From NCBI GenBank assembly GCA_013297725.1, contig JAAFIB010000006.1:1-64000 (forward strand): DNA of 64,000 bases, given 5' to 3'. Positions 10,863 through 20,545 of the stretch are shown piece after piece. Position numbers and translations under genes: made by a program. This stretch comes from Sphingomonadales bacterium (GTDB lineage: Bacteria; Pseudomonadota; Alphaproteobacteria; Sphingomonadales; Sphingomonadaceae). A model generated the notes under the pieces. It searched no databases. It worked only from the letters and a program-made list of their open reading frames with translations, and was not told where the DNA came from. Position 1 is the first letter of the stretch. Each line of letters opens with the position of its first letter.

Positions 10863-10896
10863 GGGCAGTGCAGGGTCGCGCACTGCCCTTTTCTTT
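10863..10896 (+). terminator. Rho-independent terminator
   Basis: gggcagtgc (10863-10871) / gcactgccc (10880-10888) 9-bp stem followed by ttttcttt. Confidence 0.8.
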
Positions 10897-13861
10897 AATC
10901 CTCCAATGACAACAATGACGCGTTGCCACCCGAACTTGTAGTGTCGACACTCGTCGTCCGTTCGGCGCAAAACCTATACAGATAATGCGGCCCGCCCGCT
11001 TTTGGTCCGGTACCCGAAAGCCCCTCGCCACCAAAAGGCTGGCTGCCCACCACCGCCCCAATCATCGATCGGTTGATATACAGATTGCCAACATGGGCGC
11101 TGGCCTCGACCAGATCGGACACACGCGCAATCCGGCTGTGCAGCCCCATAGTCAGGCCAAATCCCTTGGCATTAACTTGCTTGATCGTTTCTTCCAGTCT
11201 GCCTGCCTGCCATGTTACGACATGAACGATGGGGCCAAACCATTCGGTATTGATGTCATCAAGGCTGTCGAGCCGTATGACTGTCGGCGGCACAAACAAC
11301 CCGCCTGCTGGCACATCAAGAGTATGGACGATCCGGACTGCATTGGCGGCGCGATACGCCATCAACCTGTCATAAGCCGCTTGGTCGATGACAGGGCCGA
11401 TATCAGTCACAGGGTCTGACGGATCGCCGATCACCAATGCGTCCATCGCACCCGCCAGCATTTCCAGCGTGCTTTCGGCAATTTCTTCTTGCAGCAACAG
11501 CAACCGCAAAGCTGAACAGCGCTGCCCCGCCGATTGGAAACCCGAAACGATCACATCACGCACAACCTGTTCCGACAATGCGGTTGAATCGACGATCATC
11601 GCATTCAACCCGCCGGTTTCGGCGATCAGCGGAACAAGCGGCCTATCGTCATCTATTAACAGGTTGCGGGCAATCGCCTTGGCCGTTGCCACCGACCCGG
11701 TAAACACCACACCCGATATACGCGTATCACCGGTCAAAGCTGCGCCAATGTCGCCGCCGCCTGTCACCAGCTGTAATACGCCATTTGGAATACCTGCCTG
11801 ATACGCCAGTTGAACTGCATAGCGCGCAATATCCGGCGTCTGCGGTGCGGGCTTTGCCACCACAGTATTGCCTGTGACTAAAGCCGCCGTCACCTGACCC
11901 AGAAAAATCGCCAGCGGGAAATTCCAAGGCGCAATCGCTGCCCAAACGCCTTTGGCCTCCATGCGCAGCACGTTGCGCTCGCCCGTTGGGCCGGGAAGGT
12001 CAATAGGTTCCAAATCGCTGATCGCGCGCGCAGCATAATAGCGGCAAAAATCAATCGCCTCGCGCACTTCCGACAATGCATCAGGAATTGTCTTCTTCGC
12101 CTCTTGCACGGCAATGGCCATCAATTGCGGCTTATGCTCCTCCAACAGATCGGCAAGACGTACCAGGCATGCTGCGCGTTCTGTGACGGGTGTTGCTGAC
12201 CAGCGGGGGAATGCGTCTGTCGCAGCGGTGATTGCTGCAGCCACTGAAGCAGCATCGACCGCGGGGATTGGCACAGGCGTAGCTACTGCCGCAGCCATAC
12301 CTGCCAATATGTCCGCATCGTCCAAATCAATCCCGCCACTATTGGGTCGTTCAGGCTCAAAAAGCTCTGCGGGCAAGCGAATTGCCGGATGCCGCGTGCC
12401 GCCGACAGCCATCACCTTTTCCACCGGATCGGCTAGCAGTTCTTCCTCGCTGATATCAGCATCGGCCAATTGATGAACAAAGCTGCTGTTCGCACCATTT
12501 TCCAATAATCGGCGAACAAGATAGGCCAGCAGATCCCGGTGCCCGCCAACCGGCGCATAGATACGGCAATGATAGCCTTGCTGACTAACCAGCTTTTCAA
12601 ACAGCCCCCGCCCCATGCCATGCAACCGTTGGAATTCAAAATCGCGGGAGTTGCCAGCCCATTCCAATATCGTGGCAACGGTCATTGCGTTGTGGGTGGC
12701 AAATGCGGGGCGGATGTTGCTGGCCGCTAGCATATCCTTTGCACACGAAAGATAAGATACATCGGTTGCGGCCTTGCGGGTGAACACCGGATAATCGGAT
12801 AGTCCGCGTTCCTGCGCCCATTTGATCTCGCTATCCCAATAGGCGCCTTTGACGAGGCGCACCTGCATGATCCGCCCGGTTTCGCGCCCCAATGCATCGG
12901 CCCACGCAATCACGGGACGCGCCCGTTTTGTATAGGCCTGAACAGCCATGCCAAGACCATCCCAACCTTTCAGTTGCGGATCGCGGGATGCAGCTTCGAT
13001 GATATCAAGGCTCATTTCCAGCCGCGCTGCTTCTTCGGCATCGACCGTCAGCTGCACGCCAGCACCCGCCGCCTGCCGTGCCAAAGTAATCAGCATCTCT
13101 GTCAGTTCAGGAACGCAGGTTGCGGCCTTTGCCGTTTCATAGCGCGGGTGGAGAGCAGACAGCTTCACAGATATGCTGTGTCCACGATCAGCATTTTTGC
13201 CAACAGCAGCTATCGCACAGCGATAGGCATCGAAATAGCGTTGTGCATCCGGCGTCGTCCGTGCAGCCTCACCCAGCATATCGAAACTGGCGGTGAAGCC
13301 GCGGTGATCGCGCCCCTCCATCCGCTTCATGGCCTCTTCGATCGTGCGGCCCATGACAAAGACTTGCCCCATCAGCCGCATCGCAGCGCCCACGCCTTGG
13401 CGCACAAATGGTTCCCCTGCCCGTGCGACTAGCCCGCGCAGTGCGCCGCTGGCTTGATCGCCCACCATCGCCTTACCCAGCACCAGCCCCCAGGTTGCGC
13501 TGTTAACAAGCAAGCTAGCCGATTGCCCCTTGTGCGCCCGCCAGTCTGCATCGCCAAGCTTATCGGCGATCAGCATGTCGGCGGTTTCAGGATCGGGAAC
13601 GCGCAAGAAGGCCTCGGCCAGCGACAGCAAAGCTGTGCCTTCCTCAGTCCCCAAACGGTATTCCTGCAGGAATTGATTGACCCAACCATCGGTCTGCGCG
13701 TCGCGCAAAGCATCTAGCAGATGGCGCGCCCGCTCTGTGATCTGTGCATATTCGCTAGCGCCCAATTGCGCAGTAGCAACCAACGGCGCGAGCGTTTCGG
13801 GTTCCGGGGTGCGGTGCAGCGGACGGATCGCTGCACGTGCTTCATTAAGTTCGAATGCCAT
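10895..13861 (-). CDS. putA: Bifunctional proline dehydrogenase / L-glutamate gamma-semialdehyde dehydrogenase
   Basis: ORF track 10895-13879; start set to MAFELNEARAAIRPL at 13861. PRODH motifs (VKGAYWDSEIKWAQ, HNAMTVATIL) and ALDH motifs (AETGGLNAMIVDSTAL, GQRCSALR). Confidence 0.95.
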   Translation of the reverse strand: MAFELNEARAAIRPLHRTPEPETLAPLVATAQLGASEYAQITERARHLLDALRDAQTDGWVNQFLQEYRLGTEEGTALLSLAEAFLRVPDPETADMLIADKLGDADWRAHKGQSASLLVNSATWGLVLGKAMVGDQASGALRGLVARAGEPFVRQGVGAAMRLMGQVFVMGRTIEEAMKRMEGRDHRGFTASFDMLGEAARTTPDAQRYFDAYRCAIAAVGKNADRGHSISVKLSALHPRYETAKAATCVPELTEMLITLARQAAGAGVQLTVDAEEAARLEMSLDIIEAASRDPQLKGWDGLGMAVQAYTKRARPVIAWADALGRETGRIMQVRLVKGAYWDSEIKWAQERGLSDYPVFTRKAATDVSYLSCAKDMLAASNIRPAFATHNAMTVATILEWAGNSRDFEFQRLHGMGRGLFEKLVSQQGYHCRIYAPVGGHRDLLAYLVRRLLENGANSSFVHQLADADISEEELLADPVEKVMAVGGTRHPAIRLPAELFEPERPNSGGIDLDDADILAGMAAAVATPVPIPAVDAASVAAAITAATDAFPRWSATPVTERAACLVRLADLLEEHKPQLMAIAVQEAKKTIPDALSEVREAIDFCRYYAARAISDLEPIDLPGPTGERNVLRMEAKGVWAAIAPWNFPLAIFLGQVTAALVTGNTVVAKPAPQTPDIARYAVQLAYQAGIPNGVLQLVTGGGDIGAALTGDTRISGVVFTGSVATAKAIARNLLIDDDRPLVPLIAETGGLNAMIVDSTALSEQVVRDVIVSGFQSAGQRCSALRLLLLQEEIAESTLEMLAGAMDALVIGDPSDPVTDIGPVIDQAAYDRLMAYRAANAVRIVHTLDVPAGGLFVPPTVIRLDSLDDINTEWFGPIVHVVTWQAGRLEETIKQVNAKGFGLTMGLHSRIARVSDLVEASAHVGNLYINRSMIGAVVGSQPFGGEGLSGTGPKAGGPHYLYRFCAERTTSVDTTSSGGNASLLSLED

Positions 13862-13895
13862 GTCGCCGCATAGCGCCAATGGCTATGCGGCGACA
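13861..13895 (-). promoter_or_regulatory. 14-bp inverted repeat abutting the putA start codon
   Basis: tgtcgccgcatagc (13861-13874) / gctatgcggcgaca (13882-13895), 7-nt loop; base 13861 is the A of the putA ATG on the minus strand. Confidence 0.75.
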
Positions 13896-13925
13896 AGTTT
13901 CAATTGTTACCAGATATAGTCGCGA

Positions 13926-14264
13926 TTAGCGATAACGGCGACGGCAGTTGCTGTCTGCCTTATCAATCGCGCGACCGGCAAGGGCGCCGACTGCTGCACC
14001 GATGATTGCGCCTTCGGTTTTGTTGCCGCGCCGTGCTACTTCACGTCCGGCAAGTCCGCCTACGACTGCGCCGATCACTGTACCGCCGGTGCCTTTGTCA
14101 CAGCGACGATTGCTGCGACGGTCGCCATAATAGCCGCGATTGTCATAGTTGTAATAACCGTCATCACGGTCATAACGATCATAGCGAGCTGCTGCTGGAA
14201 CAGCGGCGAAGCCGGTTGCCAATGTGGCGGTGGCGATAAGTGCTGCGAGTGTCTTTTTCATCAT
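13926..14264 (-). CDS. Glycine-zipper 2TM outer-membrane-type protein
   Basis: Start at MMKKTLAALIATATL with ggagc upstream; GTVIGAVVGGLAGREVARR...GAIIGAAVGALAGRAI glycine zipper. Confidence 0.8.
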   Translation of the reverse strand: MMKKTLAALIATATLATGFAAVPAAARYDRYDRDDGYYNYDNRGYYGDRRSNRRCDKGTGGTVIGAVVGGLAGREVARRGNKTEGAIIGAAVGALAGRAIDKADSNCRRRYR

Positions 14265-14438
14265 GATCTGTGCTCCTTTTGCTGTTTGGGTTGGCCCGCA
14301 GAAATTGCTGAAAACTGCGGACCGGAAACTCTTTCCCTGTGACATCTGGATATGCGTTCGCTTTTGAGCCATTGCTGAATGCGGTGTTATTTTTTGTTCA
14401 TGTTTGAGTTCATTTTGATGAACAGCTATTGAGGTTAG

Positions 14439-15461
14439 ATGTTGAAGCGTTTGCTGCGGCTATTGCTGATTTTCATGCTCGCGGCACTGGCCGTTGGCGG
14501 TGTGCGCAGGGTTTATGAAAACCGCAGTCAGGATATTGCGCTAACACCGTTGTTGTTTGATGAGAGCAACCCAAGCCGGAAGTCAGTCGGTCCGTTGACG
14601 TTCCTTGGTGCATGGGAATTGCGCAGCGACAATGGAGATTTTGGCGGCATCTCCGCTTTGGTCGCATTAAAGGATGGCCGGTTTATCGGCGTTAGCGATG
14701 CAGGGGCGCTGATCGGCTTTGGCCTGACCAACGATGACACAATCGACCGGCCGTTTATCGCTGTGCTTCCAGGGGCATATGGCAAACGCGTAACTTATGA
14801 AGATCGCGATACAGAGGGCATTGCCTATGATCCGGTGTCAGGCAAAGTGTGGGTCAGCTATGAAGTCCGCCACGCCATACGGCGCTTTCCAACATCACTG
14901 TCGCGAATTGATGGTGCTGTTCGCCCGGCAATTATGCGCAACTGGATCGCAAACAAGGGCACCGAGGCGTTAATTCGGCTAAACGATGGACGCTTTTTGG
15001 CCTTTGCCGAGGGCGGTGCTGATGACGGCGTTTATCCCGCAGTTCATTTTTCGGGCGATCCGGTGGAGCCCGGAACTACATATTATCCGTTCCGTTACCG
15101 GCCAAGTGACGGATATCGCATAACGGATGGGGCGCAGCTGCCCGATGGGCGGTTGCTGCTGCTGGAACGCAGGGTCGGCTTTCCCCAAGGCTTCACGGCA
15201 AAGCTGTTAATTCTGGATCCGGCCAAAATCATGCGCGATGCCACAGTGTCCGGCGAAGTTATCGCCACGTTGGCGCCGCCGTTGCTGGTCGACAATATGG
15301 AGGGGCTTACGATCACGCAGGATCAGGGGCGCACGATTGTTTGGTTGATATCGGACAATAACTTCAACGCGATTCAGCGGACGTTATTGATGAAGTTTGC
15401 GCTGACACTGCCCAATAAAAAACCGGAGGCGACGAACGCCCCCGGCTTTGATTCGCTATAA
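14439..15461 (+). CDS. Esterase-like activity of phytase family protein
   Basis: 340 aa; FGGISALVALKDGRFIGVSDAG, EGIAYDPVSGKVWVSYE, DNMEGL motifs. Confidence 0.75.
   Translation: MLKRLLRLLLIFMLAALAVGGVRRVYENRSQDIALTPLLFDESNPSRKSVGPLTFLGAWELRSDNGDFGGISALVALKDGRFIGVSDAGALIGFGLTNDDTIDRPFIAVLPGAYGKRVTYEDRDTEGIAYDPVSGKVWVSYEVRHAIRRFPTSLSRIDGAVRPAIMRNWIANKGTEALIRLNDGRFLAFAEGGADDGVYPAVHFSGDPVEPGTTYYPFRYRPSDGYRITDGAQLPDGRLLLLERRVGFPQGFTAKLLILDPAKIMRDATVSGEVIATLAPPLLVDNMEGLTITQDQGRTIVWLISDNNFNAIQRTLLMKFALTLPNKKPEATNAPGFDSL
15417..15445 (-). terminator. Rho-independent terminator for rpmB, inside the 3' end of the convergent gene
   Basis: Minus strand ccgggggcg-ttcgt-cgcctccgg-tttttt (9-bp stem with one mismatch). 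Confidence 0.65.
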
Positions 15462-15471
15462 AGCTAATGAA

Positions 15472-15762
15472 TTAAGCGGCGATAGCCTGCTTTTTCGACA
15501 AAGCTTTTTTGACTTTGCGCGCATTAATGCTCAGCTTATCATCCGATGTTTTCAGCAACCAGTTGTCAAGGCCGCCAACATGTTCGACCGAGCGCAGGCC
15601 CGATGTCGACACGCGGAATTTGAAACCTTGATCAAGGCTATCCGACAGCAAAGTCACATTCTGCAAATTAGGCAGAAACGTGCGCTTTGTCTTGTTGTTC
15701 GCGTGGCTCACATTGTGACCAACCATGCGACCTTTGCCGGTCAGTTCGCAGATACGCGCCAT
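15472..15762 (-). CDS. rpmB: 50S ribosomal protein L28
   Basis: [34 protein letters not shown]; start trimmed from ORF 15472-15849. Confidence 0.97.
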   Translation of the reverse strand: MARICELTGKGRMVGHNVSHANNKTKRTFLPNLQNVTLLSDSLDQGFKFRVSTSGLRSVEHVGGLDNWLLKTSDDKLSINARKVKKALSKKQAIAA

Positions 15763-15845
15763 GTCAAAAAATCCTATAAAAATATGATGTGCGGGAATCA
15801 GTGACCCCGGAAAGCGGTAGCCCCTAACCTTAGGCCGGTAAAAGG

Positions 15846-16955
15846 TCAAGCAAGAAGCAAATCCGCCAGCTTTGATCGGTGATACGCGGCATCACCATAT
15901 TGCGACGCATGGAAAATCGCGGCGCGCCGGTGCAGCCCCGCATCGCAATCATGCGTAAAGCCAAAGCCGCCGTGAAACTGGATTGCACGGTCCGCGGCAT
16001 AGGCATAGGCTTTGTCCGCCGATGCCTTTGCCATATGGGCAGCAACTGCGGCTTTGCCCTGCTGTCCGTGACTATGCGCCGCACCATATAGATGCGACCG
16101 CGCTTTTTCATAGCTGACATAAGCATCCACCATCGGATGTTTCAGCGCCTGATATTCACCGATCAATTTGCCGAATTGCTTGCGCGTTTGCAGATAGCCC
16201 AAAGTGTAATCGATCACCGCTTGCGTGCCGCCAACCATCTCGGCGCTTTGCAAAAGCAACGCCGCATCGGCCAAAGCCTGTAGGTTGGGGGCTTTGATCA
16301 AGGCCGTGTGCGGAACCGATATCCCAGTAAGCGACAGCGCAAAGCTGCGTTTCGTCTCATCAATAATTGTCTCGCGGCGAAGTGCGCCAGCGGGCAGATC
16401 ATCGCGGTTCAGCAACACCAACGCCGCCTCACCGCCGAACTGCACTGATGCAACAATCAAATCGGCACTGTCGGCCCATAGGACAAAATGTTTCTGTCCC
16501 GACAGTGCCAGCCGATCCCCATCCTGCACCGCACGCGCATCGATATGGCCTATATCCCAATCGCCATGCGGTTCTGACAAGGCAAGCGTCGCCACCGATC
16601 CTGCGGCCAGCTTTGGCAGCCACTCCGCCTTCATCGCATCGTTGCCACCGGTCAACAAAGCCTGCGCCGTCAATGTCGTCTGCACAAATGGCGAGGCCAG
16701 CATGTTGCGCCCCATCTGCTCAATCACCGGCGCGACCTCGGCAAGTGACAAGCCAACACCGCCAAATTCCTCTGGCACCGCAATTGCCATCCAGCCCAGA
16801 TCCGCCATCTCGCGCCATACCGCCGCGTCAAAGCCGCTGTCACTTTCCATCAAAGCGCGCACTTTGGACATCGGCGATCGGTCGCGGCAAAACTCGGTCG
16901 CAACCTCCAGCAAATCCCCTTGCGCTTCGCTAAATCCGATATCTGCCAATTGCAC
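15846..16955 (-). CDS. Acyl-CoA dehydrogenase family protein
   Basis: 369 aa; [56 protein letters not shown] motifs. Confidence 0.9.
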   Translation of the reverse strand: MQLADIGFSEAQGDLLEVATEFCRDRSPMSKVRALMESDSGFDAAVWREMADLGWMAIAVPEEFGGVGLSLAEVAPVIEQMGRNMLASPFVQTTLTAQALLTGGNDAMKAEWLPKLAAGSVATLALSEPHGDWDIGHIDARAVQDGDRLALSGQKHFVLWADSADLIVASVQFGGEAALVLLNRDDLPAGALRRETIIDETKRSFALSLTGISVPHTALIKAPNLQALADAALLLQSAEMVGGTQAVIDYTLGYLQTRKQFGKLIGEYQALKHPMVDAYVSYEKARSHLYGAAHSHGQQGKAAVAAHMAKASADKAYAYAADRAIQFHGGFGFTHDCDAGLHRRAAIFHASQYGDAAYHRSKLADLLLA

Positions 16956-17004
16956 AGCCTGTCCCCATACTATGGCAAATGCATGCGGGATAATGCGGGA
17001 CTAA

Positions 17005-17739
17005 TCAAGACAGGCGCGTGCCGATTAATGTGCCCTTTGTCCCGCGCTGATCGAAGGTAAAGTCAAAATCCGGCCAGTTCTTGCGCCAACGCCGCGCCAC
17101 AACGCGCTCCCCCGGTCTGGCAGCATCATCCAGCAAAACCTGGCCGCCGATGCTGATCCTGTTGAACAGCGATTCCGCCGCACCGCGCACATGCGGGTGG
17201 ATGGCCCATGGCGGCCCATCAATGACCAGCAAGTCTATAACAGGCGGCACCGGATCAAGCTGATACCAATGCCCCGGCCAATCCTTTGGCGCTGGCCCCA
17301 AAGGCGCGTGGTGCAAATCGCCGGTAATCTGATGCTCATTCAACCACCGCTGCGTTGATGCGACAAATTCCCGGTGCTGATCAAAACTCAACAACCGCCC
17401 ACCACCGTTCAGCATCAGAGCTTTGCCAATAACAAAGGTCGATGCGCCGCACCCCAATTCGACCACAGACTTTGGCCGTAGGGTTTCAATCGCGCGGCAG
17501 ATATGCGCCAAGAAAAACGTATCGGCTTTCCAGCTTCCCAGATTGGGCAGCGCATCATGCGGCAAACCCAACCGTTCGAGCAGTGCATATTTATGGTCGC
17601 GCCGCCCGCCAGACATGCTGCGTAACAGCCACGGCCACTGGATCGCACCATAAGCACACACGGCGATTTTGTCGGAAAGGCTTTGCCGGATATTCCCGTC
17701 AGACTGCACCCACAGCCCGGTTGCTTCTCGCGATGTCAC
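17005..17739 (-). CDS. Class I SAM-dependent methyltransferase-like protein
   Basis: 244 aa; SVVELGCGASTFVIGKAL motif I, LLVIDGPPWA. Confidence 0.7.
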   Translation of the reverse strand: MTSREATGLWVQSDGNIRQSLSDKIAVCAYGAIQWPWLLRSMSGGRRDHKYALLERLGLPHDALPNLGSWKADTFFLAHICRAIETLRPKSVVELGCGASTFVIGKALMLNGGGRLLSFDQHREFVASTQRWLNEHQITGDLHHAPLGPAPKDWPGHWYQLDPVPPVIDLLVIDGPPWAIHPHVRGAAESLFNRISIGGQVLLDDAARPGERVVARRWRKNWPDFDFTFDQRGTKGTLIGTRLS

Positions 17740-17812
17740 TGTTGGGAACTCCTAAAAAGGTATTCCCCTGTAAGCCGACGTTTGCGTAATTTTATGACAA
17801 GATCAAGACTCG

Positions 17813-18319
17813 TTAGGGCCGGATCGTAATCGGCGTCCCGTCATCCACCTGTTTCCAAACCCGTTTCATCTCTGCATTGGAAAGCGCGATGCAGCCATCG
17901 GTCCAATCATTGGGCAACCGGTCGATGGGCGATCCATTGGGTTGGCCGTGGATAAAGATGTCCCCGCCCGGTGACTTGCCCTTTGACTTGGCAAAAGCGC
18001 GGTCCGCGGCATTGGGGTAGGAAACGCGCAAGCTAAGATGATAGCTGCTGCCGGGATTCCGGCCGCTAATCGTATAGTTGCCCTCGGGCGTTTTCTCATC
18101 CCCCTCAAACTGCTTGTGCCCCACCGGCGCATCGCCCAATTTGATGTTTGCATAACGCGCGATTTCTGCGTCCGCTTTATACAAGATCATCACTCGGTCA
18201 CTTTTGTCGACTAGGATACGGTCAGCTTTGACGATGGAGCTGATGTCTTCAGCTTGGCCGGAGGAGCAAGCCCACAAAAGCGGCATCAACAAAAACAAGC
18301 GCAGAAATAGGCCGATCAT
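17813..18319 (-). CDS. L,D-transpeptidase (YkuD) family protein
   Basis: 168 aa; signal/lipobox-like N terminus, IFIHGQPNG and DWTDGCIALSNAEM catalytic motif. Confidence 0.88.
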   Translation of the reverse strand: MIGLFLRLFLLMPLLWACSSGQAEDISSIVKADRILVDKSDRVMILYKADAEIARYANIKLGDAPVGHKQFEGDEKTPEGNYTISGRNPGSSYHLSLRVSYPNAADRAFAKSKGKSPGGDIFIHGQPNGSPIDRLPNDWTDGCIALSNAEMKRVWKQVDDGTPITIRP

Positions 18320-18620
18320 CGCCGAAAGGTCTCACTAAAGTCACACCTGAACGGTTGGGGAGGCGTGTGGAATGATGGGGTAGCGCGGTTAACAAAAATC
18401 GGGCGCACCTGTGATGAGGAATGAAGCGAATCAAAGGGGCGAACATCACTTTTCATCGTTGTGTAGTCTGACAGGAAAAATCCTATTTTGCAAGGTGGAT
18501 TGTAGAAAAGGTTTGAATGTCGGCTAAGTTGGGGGGAGCGGACTGTCCGGTTTTAAACTGAACAGAGTAGAAACTGCTGTTCGGCAATCTGCCATTAGCG
18601 CAACAATCCAAGAATTTTCT

Positions 18621-19061
18621 TCAAGAAAGAACATCCAAACAAAGATGGTGAGCTGTGACAGACTCGCTAGCTAGCAGTTCTAATATTTCATCGTCATCAC
18701 GAGAAAGCTGTCGCACCTCCGAATGTGGTTCGTTTCCATCAATTGGAATATGCACGATACGCACTCGTGCATGTCGGGATACGCAAATAGCCTTAAAAGC
18801 CGCTACGTTCGCAATGGCTACACGCGATTTTTTCCCAATAGCTATTCCCGCCGTAAGAAGTTCGACCGTTCTTCGTAGTTTGTTGGCTGCATCGGCGTCC
18901 GCACGTTCAAGCCAGTTTACTGACAATCCATCTTCATTGTATCTGCGGCGAAAAGCTTCCGCAGAAATGCCAAGAACTGTATCATCAGCATCTTTGGCGA
19001 CTTGATTCCAGCCTACGTAGCGGACAATGTGATCTTCGTCCGGGACATTAAGCTGGCTCAT
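18621..19061 (-). CDS. Hypothetical protein of a three-gene unit (RYVGWNQV...LSVNWLE type)
   Basis: Start at MSQLNVPDEDHIVRYVGWNQ, overlapping the stop of the upstream gene at 19048; no family assigned. Confidence 0.6.
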   Translation of the reverse strand: MSQLNVPDEDHIVRYVGWNQVAKDADDTVLGISAEAFRRRYNEDGLSVNWLERADADAANKLRRTVELLTAGIAIGKKSRVAIANVAAFKAICVSRHARVRIVHIPIDGNEPHSEVRQLSRDDDEILELLASESVTAHHLCLDVLS

Positions 19062-19722
19062 TGCCGAACCATTTATCGGGCTGAAATACCGCGAGAAGTT
19101 TTCGAACGTTAAAGATCGACGCATCAGCAGCAGCTGTCCGACGTTTGCCCTCTTCCATATACGAAAGCACATATCGCAGATCGTCATCGCCGAAGCAATA
19201 AATCGTCAGCCTCATATCGTCAGCTTGCCATATAGCCATGAGATTACCGTCGGAGGTCATGCCTAACCCCGGCTTGATTCTTGGCTGGATAATAAACATC
19301 AAACGCAGGAAGGTTTGGTATGATTCCGTCGTAAGCGGCTCATCGCCTAACATCCACTCGTCAGCGTCCAAAACACTATCAATCTGACGAAAAAGTTGTT
19401 TTCGCCAGTTTTCGTTGATGCGCATCGCAACTTCAACTTGTGCAGTGTATATCTTCGCGCTTGCCTTAGCGTCGAAAAGTCGTTCTTCTGTCGATTTTAT
19501 TGCAGGGGCCGAGGCTAGGGCAGCGCTACTTGCGGTGAAATTTTTTTCTTCTGTAGATTGAAATAGCGCTTTCGTCCCAGCCGCATCGAATGAAAGTGAT
19601 TGGCCTAATCCAGTTATGCCGAGTGACTGTCTGATGGCAGCATTACCGAAGATGCTTGTCATTCCTAAATCTATCGCGGGCGGCGTCGGTGATGAGGGCC
19701 TGGAAGACATCATTTTTTGCAT
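19048..19722 (-). CDS. Hypothetical protein of a three-gene unit
   Basis: 224 aa; ESYQTFLRLMFIIQPRIKPGLGMTSDGNLMAIWQ...VLSY; overlaps both neighbours. Confidence 0.65.
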   Translation of the reverse strand: MQKMMSSRPSSPTPPAIDLGMTSIFGNAAIRQSLGITGLGQSLSFDAAGTKALFQSTEEKNFTASSAALASAPAIKSTEERLFDAKASAKIYTAQVEVAMRINENWRKQLFRQIDSVLDADEWMLGDEPLTTESYQTFLRLMFIIQPRIKPGLGMTSDGNLMAIWQADDMRLTIYCFGDDDLRYVLSYMEEGKRRTAAADASIFNVRKLLAVFQPDKWFGNEPA

Positions 19723-20386
19723 GGCGCATTTTCTCCAGTAAACTGCTTATATCGGTGTCATGTTGCGGCACGTCAACCTGTCGGATAACATCAATATCCA
19801 AGAGGAACCCGGCATGTTTAGGAATTGGTGATTCCATTGCTCCTGAATTGATGACCGCAAAACAATGGACGTCAGGTAGCGGAAGTCGAGCCATCAGCGA
19901 GTATCCATTTGTGTTGGGATATGAGGATGGCAACTGGATTTGCAGCGTGAGGTAATCCTCATGCCTCGCGACATCATCAACCAGTGGAACATCGATTCTA
20001 TTTATGAACCGCATACCAATCTGTATCACTTTACGATGTCCTACAACTGACTTCCATGTAGTCCAGTCTCGTTGGAAGCGCTCAAAAAACTTGGCCCAGC
20101 CGGGGTAGGTCGCTCGCTGTGATACCGATAAACTGTTGGGTCCTAGAAGCATTTGCTCATCTTCGTCGGCATTAGCTCTGGTAACAACCGTACCCTCGGG
20201 ATTGATGCTAGCTATGTCCTGATCGAAATCGACGTTAATCGTCTTTTTCATTTGCAAGCGCTCGGTTGGATAAAACTTCGACAGCTTTTTTCCTATTTTA
20301 AGCCTGTCTGCCTCGTCAATCAGTCCATCCACTCTCACCTCAATGACAGCTTCTATGATAGGAGGGAAAGGGTAACTCTCATGCAT
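19643..20386 (-). CDS. TIGR04255-like family protein
   Basis: 247 aa; begins MHESYPFPPIIEAVIEVRVD and contains IGMRFINRIDVP, as in the sporadically distributed TIGR04255 family. Confidence 0.75.
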   Translation of the reverse strand: MHESYPFPPIIEAVIEVRVDGLIDEADRLKIGKKLSKFYPTERLQMKKTINVDFDQDIASINPEGTVVTRANADEDEQMLLGPNSLSVSQRATYPGWAKFFERFQRDWTTWKSVVGHRKVIQIGMRFINRIDVPLVDDVARHEDYLTLQIQLPSSYPNTNGYSLMARLPLPDVHCFAVINSGAMESPIPKHAGFLLDIDVIRQVDVPQHDTDISSLLEKMRHAKNDVFQALITDAARDRFRNDKHLR

Positions 20387-20545
20387 CTTTAGTCAAATCC
20401 GTCTGAAGAATAGCATGTATTGCTGCGAAATGTGTGCGTTGCAATAGCTCACGACTTCTCTTTCATCTCGCCATCTGCCGTCGGGCATTGTTATTCTACC
20501 CATAAATGCTCGCCATTTCGGCGAAACCATTCTGCCCCAACCCCA

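Noticed and set aside
16225-17004. 259-aa plus-strand ORF antisense to the acyl-CoA dehydrogenase
   Set aside because: Clear acyl-CoA dehydrogenase motifs on the minus strand; the opposite frame is an open shadow in GC-rich DNA.
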